Source of the DNA: an uncultured Alistipes sp.
Lineage (GTDB): Bacteria > Bacteroidota > Bacteroidia > Bacteroidales > Rikenellaceae
DNA length: 64,000 bases
Reading direction: 5' to 3'
Assembly (NCBI GenBank): GCA_937911745.1
Contig: CALDPX010000041.1
Span: 62,001-126,000, forward strand
Of the stretch, positions 1 through 9,408 are shown in pieces. Both the position numbers and the translations under genes were made by a program. Positions within the stretch are counted from its first letter, which is position 1; each line of letters starts with the position of its first letter. The notes beneath the pieces were generated by a model. The model made no database searches, had not been told where the DNA came from, and was given only the letters and a program-made list of their open reading frames with translations.

Positions 1-542
1 GCATAGACAATGTACCTGCCGAGCAAATTGCACAAGTTGAGGCTCTGCCCGAGTGGGTTATGGTGCTCTCTACGGTGCTCTCGGGCATCTTTGCGGGTGT
101 AACGATAAATGCCCTGTTTGCCTTTGGCGAGGAGTATGGTTGGAGGTGTTATATGGTAAAGGCTCTCGGTGGGCGCAAGTTCCTCTCGGCGGCACTCTTC
201 ATCGGCATCGTGTGGGGCATTTGGCACGCACCTATGATTCTTATGGGGCACAACTACCCCGATGCGAGAGTTGCGGGAGTGGGGATGATGGTGCTCTTCT
301 GCATCTTGGGCGGCATCATTGAACTCTATTTTGTCTTGAAGAGTGGCTCGATGTGGGCTGCGGTCTTCATCCACGGCACCATTAACGCCCTTGCGGGTAT
401 GAGTGTGCTGATGTACCCGAGTGGTAGTACACTCCTTACGGGTATGACGGGTGTGGCAGGTATGATGGCTATGGTGGTCATTATCGCTCTACTCTACCTC
501 TACGACCGCTCGCACGACCGCATATTCCACTCCACGCTGTAA
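1..542 (+). CDS. CPBP family intramembrane metalloprotease (3' part)
   Basis: The reading frame is open from the left edge and ends in TAA at 540-542, so only the C-terminal 180 or so residues are present. The three conserved motifs of the CPBP (CAAX protease and bacteriocin-processing) family are visible in order: EEYGWR (ExxxR type), WGIWHAP (a WHxP motif) and HGTINA (HxxxN). Several hydrophobic stretches fit membrane segments. The family contains membrane-embedded proteases, some of which give self-immunity to bacteriocins or process prenylated proteins; the substrate cannot be told here. The next gene begins 60 bases on, after a short heptamer repeat. Confidence 0.85.
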   Translation, partial: IDNVPAEQIAQVEALPEWVMVLSTVLSGIFAGVTINALFAFGEEYGWRCYMVKALGGRKFLSAALFIGIVWGIWHAPMILMGHNYPDARVAGVGMMVLFCILGGIIELYFVLKSGSMWAAVFIHGTINALAGMSVLMYPSGSTLLTGMTGVAGMMAMVVIIALLYLYDRSHDRIFHSTL

Positions 543-572
543 AACACCGCAGTAACCCACAATAATCAAGGA

Positions 573-586
573 CGTTAGACGTTAGA
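573..586 (-). repeat. Heptamer repeat, two CGTTAGA units (TCTAACG on the other strand)
   Basis: Two tandem 7-base units lie just before the beta-barrel gene. The complementary strand reads TCTAACG twice, the same unit that forms arrays at 20461, 39625 and 58732. Confidence 0.6.
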
Positions 587-602
587 CAAAAAACATACGA
601 TT

Positions 603-3038
603 ATGAAACGCTTTACCACCCTACTCGCCCTGCTGCTTATGACTATTGCGGCGGTGGCACAAATCCAAACCCAAACCCTCCAACTTAAAGGTCGTACGGT
701 GGACTCGGAAGGCACCCCCATCGCCTACACATCGGTTGTCCTCACACCCCAAGGCGAGGAGTACAACCCCGAAAAACCCAACCATCACATAACATTCTCA
801 GACAAGCAGGGCAATTTCTCCATAGAAGCCGCAGAGGGTAACTACACCCTCTCGCTATCGTGCGTGGGCTATGAGAGTTGCGCCATAGAGGTTGCGCTCA
901 CTGCCGCCACCGACCTCGGAGCCATCACCCTTGCGCAAAGTGCCGAAGCGATTGATGCAGTGACCATTACGGGCAATCTGATAACTCGCGAGGCAGACCG
1001 TTTTGTAATGAACAATCTCTCGGAGAGCACCATAGCCAAAGGGCGCGACAGTTACGAAATGCTGCGACTTGCGCCAAGTGTTTATGCCGACAACAGCGGT
1101 GGCATAAGCATAAACGGCAAGTCGGGCGCAAAAATCCTCATCAACGAGCGCGAGGTGCGTATGACGGGCGAGCAACTGATGAACTACCTGAAAGCCATCC
1201 CTGCCGAAAACCTCCAAAAAATCGAAATCATACCCGAGAGTGGTGCCGACTATGACGCCGACAGCGCAAGCGGTATCATCAAAATCACACTCCGCCGTCA
1301 GAGGGACGAGGGTTTGAGTGGTTCGGTGGCTATGGGAGGTCACTTCTCGACTCTGATGCCCAACTACACCATAGGTCCCAACGGCAACCTCAACTACAAG
1401 AACGGCAAGTGGAATCTCTATGGCAACCTTTCGATGTCTAACTACACCTACAACTCGGGAGAATACTCAATGAGTGAGCGCACCCAATACGACAATGGTG
1501 CCTCGGTAACTTCCACGACAGCAATGGAGAATGGTGGCTCGTCGGGTGGCGGTATGGTGGGCGCAATCTACGACATTGACGAGAGGAGCAGCGTTGGTGT
1601 GGAGTACAACCTATGGCTCTCGCCCACGAAGCCCACAATCAATCTCAGCACTCTGGATTACACGTTTGGCGACTACCACGAAGCACACCAAAGCCGCTAT
1701 GAGCAGTCGAATAACTCGGTCAACCAATCTCTTACAGCCAACTACATCCGCACTCTCGATGAGCGTGGTTCGACACTCAAAATCATTGCCGACTGGGCAA
1801 ACAACCGTACCGATGGCGAGAACAACAACTTCGACACCTCGGTAGTTACCGTAGGTGGCGTCGCGGGTGCGCCCGTCGACTCACTCTATCGCAACCATTC
1901 GAAGGCAAACTACTCCTACTATACGCTAACGGCTGCTGTGGAGAAGAAACTTTCGGACCTTACGACCATCTCCTACGGTGCTAAGTACACTCTTACGGAC
2001 ACATATAGCACCACCGACTACGCCTACAAACGTGGCGAGGAGTGGCAAGACTTGACCTCCTACAACCAGTTGACCGACTTCAACGAGCACATCGGAGCAC
2101 TCTATGGCATCTACTCCACACGTTTCCTCTCGGGGGCTTCGCTCTCGGCAGGTCTGCGTGCCGAGTTGACGGCTATACCTCAACTCTCGGAGCGTTATAT
2201 AAGCCTCTTTCCACATCTGAACGCCTCGCTGCCACTCAATCCAGCGCAGACCGTTATTCTCTCGGCAGCCTACAAGAGGGCTATTTCGCGCCCCTCGTTC
2301 TGGACTATGAATCCCGTGAGGACACAACTCTCGGAGTTCTCCTATCAGGTGGGTAATCCCGACCTCAAACCCGTCTATGCCAACAACATTTCGCTGACGG
2401 GTATCTTCTTCTATCGCTATTCGCTGACCTTGGGCGCATCGTTGCAGGACAATATGATTCAGCAACTTGCAATGGTGGACGAAGCAGACCCCACAGGGCG
2501 CACCCTGAAATATCTGCACGTCAATCTCAACAACGTCTACCAATACTACGCCCAACTCTCCATTCCCGCACAAGTCGCCCCGTGGTGGACGATAAACGCA
2601 AACCTCTTGGGTGTGATGATAGACCAAAAAATCATTAGAGAGCAGAAAAACGACCGCACATTCACAGCGCAGGGTTATATGGCAAACTCCTTCACTCTGC
2701 CCAAAGGGTGGAGTGTGGACCTTACGGGACAGTTTATGACCGATGCACACATCGGTAACCTCACGCAGAAAGGTGCGGGCAACATCTCCATTGCAGTGAA
2801 AAAGCAACTCCTCGGCGACAAACTTACTGTAAACATAGGACTGAACAACATACTCCCCACCTCCGACCAAGAGGTATACTCCTCGGGCGAGGGCTTTACA
2901 AAAACCCTCTATTCGCCTAACCTATGGCTCCGTAGCATCAACATCGGCATACGCTACAACTTCCAGAGTGGCAAGATGTTCCGCGCACGCAATGTGGAGA
3001 GTGGTGCTTCCGATGAGAAGAGTCGAATGGGTAAATAG
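603..3038 (+). CDS. Outer-membrane beta-barrel protein, TonB-receptor-like
   Basis: An 811-residue exported protein. It starts with a signal peptide (MKRFTTLLALLLMTIAAVAQ), then a carboxypeptidase-regulatory-like beta-sandwich at about residues 27-105 (KGRTVDSEGTP is typical), then a plug-like part at about 115-225 (SINGKSGAKILINERE, IPAENLQKIEIIPES), and a long Tyr/Asn-rich beta-barrel to the end. This order matches the outer membrane beta-barrel family (OMP_b-brl_3) of Bacteroidetes rather than a classical SusC; no SusD partner follows. Its ligand is unknown. A strong hairpin terminator follows at 3085, so it is probably transcribed alone or with the gene upstream. Confidence 0.88.
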   Translation: MKRFTTLLALLLMTIAAVAQIQTQTLQLKGRTVDSEGTPIAYTSVVLTPQGEEYNPEKPNHHITFSDKQGNFSIEAAEGNYTLSLSCVGYESCAIEVALTAATDLGAITLAQSAEAIDAVTITGNLITREADRFVMNNLSESTIAKGRDSYEMLRLAPSVYADNSGGISINGKSGAKILINEREVRMTGEQLMNYLKAIPAENLQKIEIIPESGADYDADSASGIIKITLRRQRDEGLSGSVAMGGHFSTLMPNYTIGPNGNLNYKNGKWNLYGNLSMSNYTYNSGEYSMSERTQYDNGASVTSTTAMENGGSSGGGMVGAIYDIDERSSVGVEYNLWLSPTKPTINLSTLDYTFGDYHEAHQSRYEQSNNSVNQSLTANYIRTLDERGSTLKIIADWANNRTDGENNNFDTSVVTVGGVAGAPVDSLYRNHSKANYSYYTLTAAVEKKLSDLTTISYGAKYTLTDTYSTTDYAYKRGEEWQDLTSYNQLTDFNEHIGALYGIYSTRFLSGASLSAGLRAELTAIPQLSERYISLFPHLNASLPLNPAQTVILSAAYKRAISRPSFWTMNPVRTQLSEFSYQVGNPDLKPVYANNISLTGIFFYRYSLTLGASLQDNMIQQLAMVDEADPTGRTLKYLHVNLNNVYQYYAQLSIPAQVAPWWTINANLLGVMIDQKIIREQKNDRTFTAQGYMANSFTLPKGWSVDLTGQFMTDAHIGNLTQKGAGNISIAVKKQLLGDKLTVNIGLNNILPTSDQEVYSSGEGFTKTLYSPNLWLRSINIGIRYNFQSGKMFRARNVESGASDEKSRMGK

Positions 3039-3084
3039 GGTATGTAACTGATGATTATAATGGATGTGCATCGAGCACTTGTGT

Positions 3085-3117
3085 GGGTGGCTGAAACTCT
3101 CTTTCAGCCACCCTGTT
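3085..3117 (+). terminator. Rho-independent terminator after the beta-barrel gene
   Basis: A perfect 12-base-pair stem (GGGTGGCTGAAA, 3085-3096, with 3102-3113) closes on a 5-base loop and is followed by TGTTTTA. Confidence 0.85.
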
Positions 3118-3211
3118 TTATTGCTGAGAATGACGGAGTTGCCGTGGTGGTAGCTCCTTTTTTTGTATCACTCCTTTGTATGTTAAAAATAAAACTTATC
3201 GTTTATTTAAC

Positions 3212-3220
3212 GGGGGGGGG
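3212..3220 (+). repeat. Homopolymeric G9 tract
   Basis: Nine consecutive G lie about 50 bases upstream of the promoter element of the lipoprotein operon, in otherwise AT-rich DNA. Such tracts are prone to slippage. Confidence 0.8.
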
Positions 3221-3272
3221 TAAAATAGAAAATAAAATTGATAAATATGTAACATATATAAGAAAAAGTTTA

Positions 3273-3280
3273 TACATTTG
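3273..3280 (+). promoter_or_regulatory. Promoter -7 element of the lipoprotein operon (TACATTTG)
   Basis: Matches the Bacteroidetes TAnnTTTG element. No TTG is visible at the usual distance upstream, so it is an incomplete match. Transcription would start near 3287, about 75 bases before the first start codon. Confidence 0.5.
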
Positions 3281-3294
3281 TAGGTTGAAATGGT

Positions 3295-3345
3295 TAGGAT
3301 GGGTGTTTTTTGAAGATTGAGTACCCATCCTATTGTTGTTTTTTT
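3295..3345 (+). promoter_or_regulatory. Leader hairpin resembling a transcription attenuator
   Basis: A perfect 10-base-pair stem (TAGGATGGGT, 3295-3304, with ACCCATCCTA, 3323-3332) is followed by TTGTTGTTTTTTTA, the form of an intrinsic terminator, yet it lies between the promoter element and the first lipoprotein gene. A 7-codon frame (ATG at 3290, TGA at 3311-3313, peptide MVRMGVF) runs through the 5' arm of the stem and stops in the loop. Confidence 0.5.
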
Positions 3346-3361
3346 ATAATCAAAATATTGT

Positions 3362-4516
3362 ATGAGATTTAGTATCAAAGCATTGCGTGCCTCTGTGGTG
3401 GCAATGTTGGCACTTTGGGCAACAGCTTGCTCAGAGCCTGAGCCTATTGTAGTCTACGGACTTACGCTCTCACATACGAGCGTAGTCTTTGACTCTGAGG
3501 GTGGCGAGAGCCTTTTGAGTGTCACTCCTTTCCCCGAGGATGAAATATGGAGCGTGGAAGCCAAGCAGTTGCCCGCATGGGTGAGTGTTGAGACTGTCGG
3601 CGAGGGTGTAAAGGTGTCAGTTGTTGAAAACCTATCAAGTTCGGTGCGCACTGCGAAATTCTCTATTGTCAGCCCCGAGGGCAATTTTGAGCCCTATGAG
3701 ATTGGTGTGTCGCAGGAAGCAACCGAGGATGGTGCTGGGGGTTTTGTGACAAGTGTTGCCGAGAGTTACACCTTCGACTCCGAGGGTGGCGAATACCGCT
3801 TTACGATAGTCAGTGACTCGAAGTTTATGATTGAGCACAATGCCGAGTGGCTGACTATGGAGTACGACCAACAGTCGGGTGTTGTAACCCTCTCTGCTGA
3901 GCCCAACGATGGCGAAGAGAGGCGTATTGCAACTCTCACACTCTACTACACTCTGAACGAGGAGCCCCAAAGCATGGAGATTGCCATAGAACAGCAGACC
4001 CGCGCCGAGAACCCATACTATAAACTCGTGGGAAGGTGGTTGATATCTGCCAGCAAGTGGTTCTACTCTCCCAATGGCTCACTCAACTCGCTCGACTATG
4101 ATCCCAATCCTTCGGATTACTATCTTATCTTCGATATTGAGCAGGGCGAGTATGGCAAAACACTCGTTATGAAGAACTTCCTCTATCCCTATACCTCCTT
4201 GGAAGTACGCTACGATGCCACAACAGGAGGTTTTGTGATACCTTTTGGTTGGACTGTATATTCCTACAATGTATTCTTCTATGTGACTCTTGTGGGCGAC
4301 CGCCAGTTCTCTTATGCTTCGATTGAGGTTAATGTTACTCCCTCGGAGGATGGTACCATTCTTTCGCTTGATATGCCAACGGTAAGTGGCTACAATTGGG
4401 TAGGCTTTGGTTTGTGGACCTATGACGAAGAGGATAATAAGATTGCTTTGGGCTCCAACTATCGTCCAACGATGTTCCCAATGGGTGATATTACATTCAG
4501 AAGATACGAAGAGTAA
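3362..4516 (+). CDS. BACON-domain surface lipoprotein
   Basis: A 384-residue lipoprotein: a hydrophobic leader ends in the lipobox LWATAC, so the mature protein would begin at that Cys and be membrane-anchored. Two BACON-type beta-sandwiches follow at about residues 35-120 and 130-215 (repeated patterns such as FDSEGGE and a closing 'QEAT' or 'QQTR'). The last 165 residues (from YYKLVGRWLIS) form a Tyr- and Trp-rich beta domain resembling lipocalin-like modules; I do not recognise a named family. BACON domains are thought to bind glycans or mucin. It is the first gene of a run of lipoproteins separated by 21-42 bases. Confidence 0.85.
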   Translation: MRFSIKALRASVVAMLALWATACSEPEPIVVYGLTLSHTSVVFDSEGGESLLSVTPFPEDEIWSVEAKQLPAWVSVETVGEGVKVSVVENLSSSVRTAKFSIVSPEGNFEPYEIGVSQEATEDGAGGFVTSVAESYTFDSEGGEYRFTIVSDSKFMIEHNAEWLTMEYDQQSGVVTLSAEPNDGEERRIATLTLYYTLNEEPQSMEIAIEQQTRAENPYYKLVGRWLISASKWFYSPNGSLNSLDYDPNPSDYYLIFDIEQGEYGKTLVMKNFLYPYTSLEVRYDATTGGFVIPFGWTVYSYNVFFYVTLVGDRQFSYASIEVNVTPSEDGTILSLDMPTVSGYNWVGFGLWTYDEEDNKIALGSNYRPTMFPMGDITFRRYEE

Positions 4517-4539
4517 CGATACAAATGCTGTAAACTGCT

Positions 4540-7500
4540 ATGAAAATTCGTAATTTGATATATTGTGCCGCACTAATGATGGGTGTGGTGTCTTGCCGAG
4601 AGGATGTGCCAGAGATAGTTCCTCCCACCTCCGAAGGTCGCCTAATGCTCGAAGTAACCTCCGAGAGTACCTTGCTGACCATGAACGAAGCGGGTTCAGA
4701 GGGCGAAGTGTTGTTCCGCACTCGTGGTGGCGAACTATTTGTGGATGTGGTTACCAATGTCGATGAGTGGCGTTGGAGTGCCGAGGATGCCGAATGGCTC
4801 ACCATTGAGGAGGATGAGTATGGTCTGAGGCTTGTGGCTGAGGAGAATACTTCTGACGAAAGTCTGTCGGCTACTATCCTCATCACAGCCAACCGTTCGG
4901 AAGTGAATGCGGCTGTGGAGCTGACCGTTAGGCAAAACCACTCGGGTGTGCCCGAAATTGAGGCTGCTATGGATGCTCTGAGGATTAAGGCTCACACCGA
5001 ACTCTCGCACCAGATTGAAGTTTTGACCAACCAAGAGGAGTGGTCGTTTGATTGCACCTGCCCCTGGCTGCTTGTGGAGCAACAGGATAATATGCTGGTT
5101 CTGACTGCCGACAATAATAAGGGCGAGATGCAAAGGGAAGCCATCGTTACCATCTCCACCGCTTTGGGCGAACAATCGGCAACCTCGCAGATTGTGGTAA
5201 AGCAGGATGGTACGGCATATCTCAGACTCGCATCGCACAACATCGCAACCGATGACGAGGGTGCGACCAAGAGAGTGGAGATTGTGTCTAACCCCGAATT
5301 GGACTGGACATTCACAACCTACGACAGCGAATGGTACTCGGCACAAAAGGAGGATAATGCCCTTGTTGTGACCATTCAGCCTAATGCGGCAGGCTTGGAG
5401 CGCTTTGGTAACCTTACGATTGTGGTGGGAGAGGAGGATAATAATACCTCGGCAACGTTGAAGATTCACCAAATTGGCACCGATACGGATGAACTTATCT
5501 ATGAAATTGAGGTTACCGAGGTGCCCTACACGCACGTTGCTGCTCCTGTGGTTACAAGTGGTTATCAGATAATGGTTGACTGGGGTGATGGCTCCGAGGT
5601 AGAGAGTTTTGTGGAGAGGCGTGGTAGCCACGTCTATACCACCCCCGGTAAGTATACTCTTTCGATTACGGGTAGTGCTCACAATCTCGAATTTAGCGAT
5701 GGAGATTCGCTGTGTCCCGAGATTATCAGTATTATTTCGTGGGGTATGCTTGGAGTGAGGAATGCTGCGGATATGTGCTTGGGATGCAGTGGTTTGGAGA
5801 GTATTCCCAACGATGTAGCAGGCTCTTTTGCGGATGTTAAATCGTTTGCTGGTGCCTTCTCCATTTGTGAGAGTTTGAAGGAGATTCCTTCGGGTTTGTT
5901 CCGCTATGCTACACTCGCAAAGAACTTCGAGGATTGTTTTAGCCACTCGGCATCCATTAGCGAGATTCCCGAGGATCTGTTTGTGAATTGTACGGCTGCC
6001 GAGCGTTTCTCCTATGCTTTCTATGGCACGGGTACGGGTATTGTAAGTACCACCTCCACACTTAGTAACTTTAACGAAATTAAGGGTATGGTGGAGCAGG
6101 GTAGATTGAGGAGTATCCCCGAGGGACTCTTCCGCAATTGTGCCAATGCCTTGAAGTTCGACTATGTCTTTGGTGCGACAGCCATTGAGAGCATCCCTGA
6201 GGGTATTTTCGCCCACAGCCCCTTGGCAACAACCTATATGGGTGCTTTCTCGGCTTGCGTTAATCTCAGCACTCTGCCTGTTGGTTTGCTGAAAAATGCA
6301 ACCGCTGCCACCGACATCAAATATATGTTTGCAGGATGTAGCCGCGTGGAGAATATCCCCGTAGGTATGTTTACTAACTGTGAGGCTGTTACAAATTTGG
6401 AGTATATTTTCTATAAGACGGGCGTTAAGAAACTTTCGGCAGGTCTGTTCGAGGGACTTTCGGGTGTGAAGACCGTGGGAGCTGTTTTCCAAGACTGCGT
6501 AGAATTGAGCGAGATTGAGGAGGGCGTTTTCGATGGTCTTATTGCTGCCAAATCCTTTAAGTATTGCTTCTCGGGCTGTACGGCGCTGAGGACCATTCCC
6601 GAAGGATTGTTCCGTGGTCTTGATAAGGCTTACGAATTTGCCTCCACCTTTGAGGATAGCGCATTGGAGAGTGTGCCTGTCGGTCTGTTTGCCGATGCAA
6701 GGGACTACTCCTCGGCAGACTTCTCCTACATGCTGGCGGGTTGTAGCAACCTCAAAACAGTTCCCGCTGGTCTGTTTGACAAGTTTACGACTGTTACCTC
6801 GCCCGGTTTTAGGTATTGCTTCACCGGCTCGGGTATCGAGAGTATCCCCGCAGGACTGTTTGCGAAAAATGTGAAGGTTTCCACCGGCTTTGAGAATGTG
6901 TTCTACTATTGTGCCAACCTGAAAACCATCGAGGGATCCATCTTCCCCGAATCTTCGAGTGTTTCGTCTATGAAGTATGCTTTTGCAGGTTGTACGGCAT
7001 TGGAGGCATTGCCCGCAGGGTTGTTTGACTCCATTGCGCCCTCGAAGACCAACTTCACAGGTACCTTTGCGCTTTGCCAATCGCTCCAAACTCTGCCCGC
7101 AGGATTGTTTGCAAAAAATACGTTGGCAACAAACTTTACCAGCACGTTCAATAGTTGCACCTCGCTGGCGGAAATTCCTGCCGACTTGCTCGGAAATAAC
7201 GAGAAGGTTGCCTATGTGACAAGTATGTTTGAGAGTTGCTATGCTCTTAAAACCGTTCCTTCGGGACTCTTCGCCGGTTGCCCTGCAATCACAAATTTCG
7301 AGGCTACGTTTGCGCTTTGCAAGGGCTTGGAGAGTGTTCCTGCCGACCTCTTTGCCGCCATTGGTACAAAGACATCGAGTGTGACTTTTGCGGAGTGCTT
7401 CTTGGAATGCGAGAGCCTTACATCGATTCCCGCAAGCCTCTTCGATACCGTTAGGCGCATCAACTACATTAATGATTGTTTCAATGGTTGCATCTCGCTC

Positions 7501-7686
7501 ACAGGCGAGTCGCCCTATACGATTGTGACCGATGCAGAGGGTAACGAAACAAAAGTACACCTCTATGAGCGCACACGAGGCGATGATTTCCCCAATGCTC
7601 CCGTATCAGCCTCTGCACACGTTGGCTGCTTTGCTGGTTGCATGGGACTTAGCGACTACGAAAACATCCCCACAGATTGGAAATAG
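4540..7686 (+). CDS. Large BACON/PKD/leucine-rich-repeat lipoprotein
   Basis: A 1048-residue lipoprotein with lipobox GVVSC. Three BACON-like domains occupy roughly residues 35-315, a PKD-like module about 325-400 (VDWGDGSE then SHVYTTPGKYTLSI), and from about 413 to the end a long array of 23-28-residue repeats of the form 'CxxLexIPxGLFxxxxxAxxFxxxFxxC', as in BspA-like and Listeria-type surface-protein repeats. The array would form an extended solenoid for adhesion. The final segment ends in a Cys-containing repeat with no sorting signal. It lies 23 bases after the preceding lipoprotein gene and 21 before the next, consistent with one operon. Confidence 0.85.
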   Translation: MKIRNLIYCAALMMGVVSCREDVPEIVPPTSEGRLMLEVTSESTLLTMNEAGSEGEVLFRTRGGELFVDVVTNVDEWRWSAEDAEWLTIEEDEYGLRLVAEENTSDESLSATILITANRSEVNAAVELTVRQNHSGVPEIEAAMDALRIKAHTELSHQIEVLTNQEEWSFDCTCPWLLVEQQDNMLVLTADNNKGEMQREAIVTISTALGEQSATSQIVVKQDGTAYLRLASHNIATDDEGATKRVEIVSNPELDWTFTTYDSEWYSAQKEDNALVVTIQPNAAGLERFGNLTIVVGEEDNNTSATLKIHQIGTDTDELIYEIEVTEVPYTHVAAPVVTSGYQIMVDWGDGSEVESFVERRGSHVYTTPGKYTLSITGSAHNLEFSDGDSLCPEIISIISWGMLGVRNAADMCLGCSGLESIPNDVAGSFADVKSFAGAFSICESLKEIPSGLFRYATLAKNFEDCFSHSASISEIPEDLFVNCTAAERFSYAFYGTGTGIVSTTSTLSNFNEIKGMVEQGRLRSIPEGLFRNCANALKFDYVFGATAIESIPEGIFAHSPLATTYMGAFSACVNLSTLPVGLLKNATAATDIKYMFAGCSRVENIPVGMFTNCEAVTNLEYIFYKTGVKKLSAGLFEGLSGVKTVGAVFQDCVELSEIEEGVFDGLIAAKSFKYCFSGCTALRTIPEGLFRGLDKAYEFASTFEDSALESVPVGLFADARDYSSADFSYMLAGCSNLKTVPAGLFDKFTTVTSPGFRYCFTGSGIESIPAGLFAKNVKVSTGFENVFYYCANLKTIEGSIFPESSSVSSMKYAFAGCTALEALPAGLFDSIAPSKTNFTGTFALCQSLQTLPAGLFAKNTLATNFTSTFNSCTSLAEIPADLLGNNEKVAYVTSMFESCYALKTVPSGLFAGCPAITNFEATFALCKGLESVPADLFAAIGTKTSSVTFAECFLECESLTSIPASLFDTVRRINYINDCFNGCISLTGESPYTIVTDAEGNETKVHLYERTRGDDFPNAPVSASAHVGCFAGCMGLSDYENIPTDWK

Positions 7687-7707
7687 GGAGAGAATGAAGA
7701 GTAACTC

Positions 7708-9366
7708 ATGAGAAAAAGTAGTATGACGATGAAAAGATATTACCTATATATTATAATGGCAAGCCTCGCAATGTTTACTATGGGTTGCCAAACAGAACCC
7801 GCAGATGTGTTGCAGGCAGAGCCTGACTATGCCAATCTGACACTCTCCTCGCGCTCGGTGGTGCTTGCGGCTGACGAGTGTGTCAAAACTGTGTTTGTTG
7901 CCACGAATCGCGAGGAATTGCAAGTAGACTATAAAGAGGAGTGGATAGATGTGAGCGTTGTAGGTAACGCCCTGACACTATATGTTGAGGCTAACAATAG
8001 CGGCACCAACCGCGAGGCGGTAGTAGACGTAGTGGCTGGTGAGCAACCCGATGTGGCAAAGGCACGCCTTAGGGTGGTGCAGACGGCTGTCGGTTTGGTG
8101 GACCTCTCGGCAGAGGGTACGGCAAACTGCTATGTGGCATTGCCCAATGGCTCCTACTGCTTGGATGCGAGCATCAAGGGTAATGGCGGAGGCGATGGCA
8201 ATAGCCGCTATATTGAGTTCGAGGGCTTGGAGATTGAGGGTGCATCCTATGCCGACTTGGCGTGGGAGGCAACCTACGATGGCGACAAAACGCGCAGTAC
8301 GAAGATTATCAGTGGCGCACCCATCTACTCGGCAGACGACCAGAAAATCTATTTTGCTACGGGCGAGAGCGAGGGTAACGCCCTTGTGAGCCTCCATAGC
8401 GCAGATGGAACCATTCTTTGGAGTTGGCACATTTGGGTTACTTCCAAGGAGACTACCACCTCGCTTGGTAATGGCTTGGAGTGGATGGACCGCAACTTGG
8501 GCGCACTCACTAACGAGATTGGCGATATTACCAACCGCGGTATGCTCTACCAATGGGGACGTAAGGAGCCTTTCCTGCCTTCGAGTGTGGCGTATATGGA
8601 TGTTCCCACCCACACCTACGATGAGGATTACAACCTTCTTGAAACAGAGGAGGAGTACTACGCCATCGAGGCGGAAATTGCGGCCGCCCGCGTGGTGCTC
8701 AATGTGAATAACGAGCAAAGAGGCGATGGTTATGCAGAGTGGCACTATGTAGGCGAGGTGCCCCCTGTGGCACTTGCCGCACCAGGCAATGTGGATTACG
8801 CACTGCAACACCCCACAACTTTCCTCGGATGTAGGACTGATATTCCCATCGGAGAGTATGTCTTCGATTGGTACTTGCAGCAGGATTTGGAGGGTAAGAG
8901 CGGTCTTATGCAACAGTCGGCATCGAACCTTTGGGGCGATAGCGAGAAGTCGGAGGACTATAAGACCATCTTCGATCCCTGCCCTGTGGGCTATGTGGTT
9001 CCACCCACCAATGCCTTTGCATCTATGCCTCTGAACTACGCCTGTACCTACCTGAGCGAAGATTGGACAAAGGAGGACTATGGTTGGACTTGGACCTACG
9101 GCAATGGTGACTACTTCCCCTCGTCTGGCAACTTCGATGTGTCGGGCTTGATTGGCGAGACGAGTGAGAAGATGCTCTATTGGACCGCCCAGACTTTTGG
9201 TTACGGCTATCAGGGTTTTGGTAAGTCGGCACAACTTTTTGTGGCGTATAACGATATTTTCTATGGTATCTACCCCTTGCTTGACGAATCGGAGGCTGGC
9301 TCGTGGTACTCCTACGGTGCCCGCTGTATTGGTGCTTCGGTTAGGTGCGTAAAGGAGCAGAAATAA
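7708..9366 (+). CDS. BACON/FISUMP-type lipoprotein
   Basis: A lipoprotein of up to 552 residues with lipobox FTMGC. ATG at 7729 (MKRYYLYIIMASLAMFTMGC) gives a more typical leader than the first ATG at 7708, and either could be used. A BACON-like domain covers about residues 35-130. The rest matches the Fibrobacter succinogenes major paralogous (FISUMP) domain widespread in Bacteroidales: LEWMDRNLGA, GMLYQWGRKEPF, IFDPCPVGYVVP and a C-terminal GARCIGASVRCVKE. The function of this domain is not established; it is found on cell-surface proteins. Same strand and close spacing place it in the lipoprotein operon. Confidence 0.82.
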   Translation: MRKSSMTMKRYYLYIIMASLAMFTMGCQTEPADVLQAEPDYANLTLSSRSVVLAADECVKTVFVATNREELQVDYKEEWIDVSVVGNALTLYVEANNSGTNREAVVDVVAGEQPDVAKARLRVVQTAVGLVDLSAEGTANCYVALPNGSYCLDASIKGNGGGDGNSRYIEFEGLEIEGASYADLAWEATYDGDKTRSTKIISGAPIYSADDQKIYFATGESEGNALVSLHSADGTILWSWHIWVTSKETTTSLGNGLEWMDRNLGALTNEIGDITNRGMLYQWGRKEPFLPSSVAYMDVPTHTYDEDYNLLETEEEYYAIEAEIAAARVVLNVNNEQRGDGYAEWHYVGEVPPVALAAPGNVDYALQHPTTFLGCRTDIPIGEYVFDWYLQQDLEGKSGLMQQSASNLWGDSEKSEDYKTIFDPCPVGYVVPPTNAFASMPLNYACTYLSEDWTKEDYGWTWTYGNGDYFPSSGNFDVSGLIGETSEKMLYWTAQTFGYGYQGFGKSAQLFVAYNDIFYGIYPLLDESEAGSWYSYGARCIGASVRCVKEQK

Positions 9367-9408
9367 CAATAAAACAAACTATAAATCAAACAAATTCAAA
9401 CACAAATT

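Larger units (their letters stand above)
3039..3361. other. Gene-free stretch with terminator, G9 tract, promoter and leader hairpin
   Basis: No gene is supported in these 323 bases. The contents are the terminator of the preceding gene (3085-3117), a run of nine G (3212-3220), a TACATTTG promoter element (3273-3280) and a leader hairpin (3295-3345) in front of the lipoprotein operon. Confidence 0.7.

Noticed and set aside
3051..3320. 89-codon frame in the gap after the beta-barrel gene
   Set aside because: It spans a terminator, the G9 tract and a promoter, and its sequence is not protein-like.
4735..7560. Very long open frame opposite the LRR lipoprotein gene (941 codons)
   Set aside because: It mirrors a repetitive real gene on the other strand and encodes Cys/His-rich nonsense without domains. 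The long frame results from codon bias and repeats.
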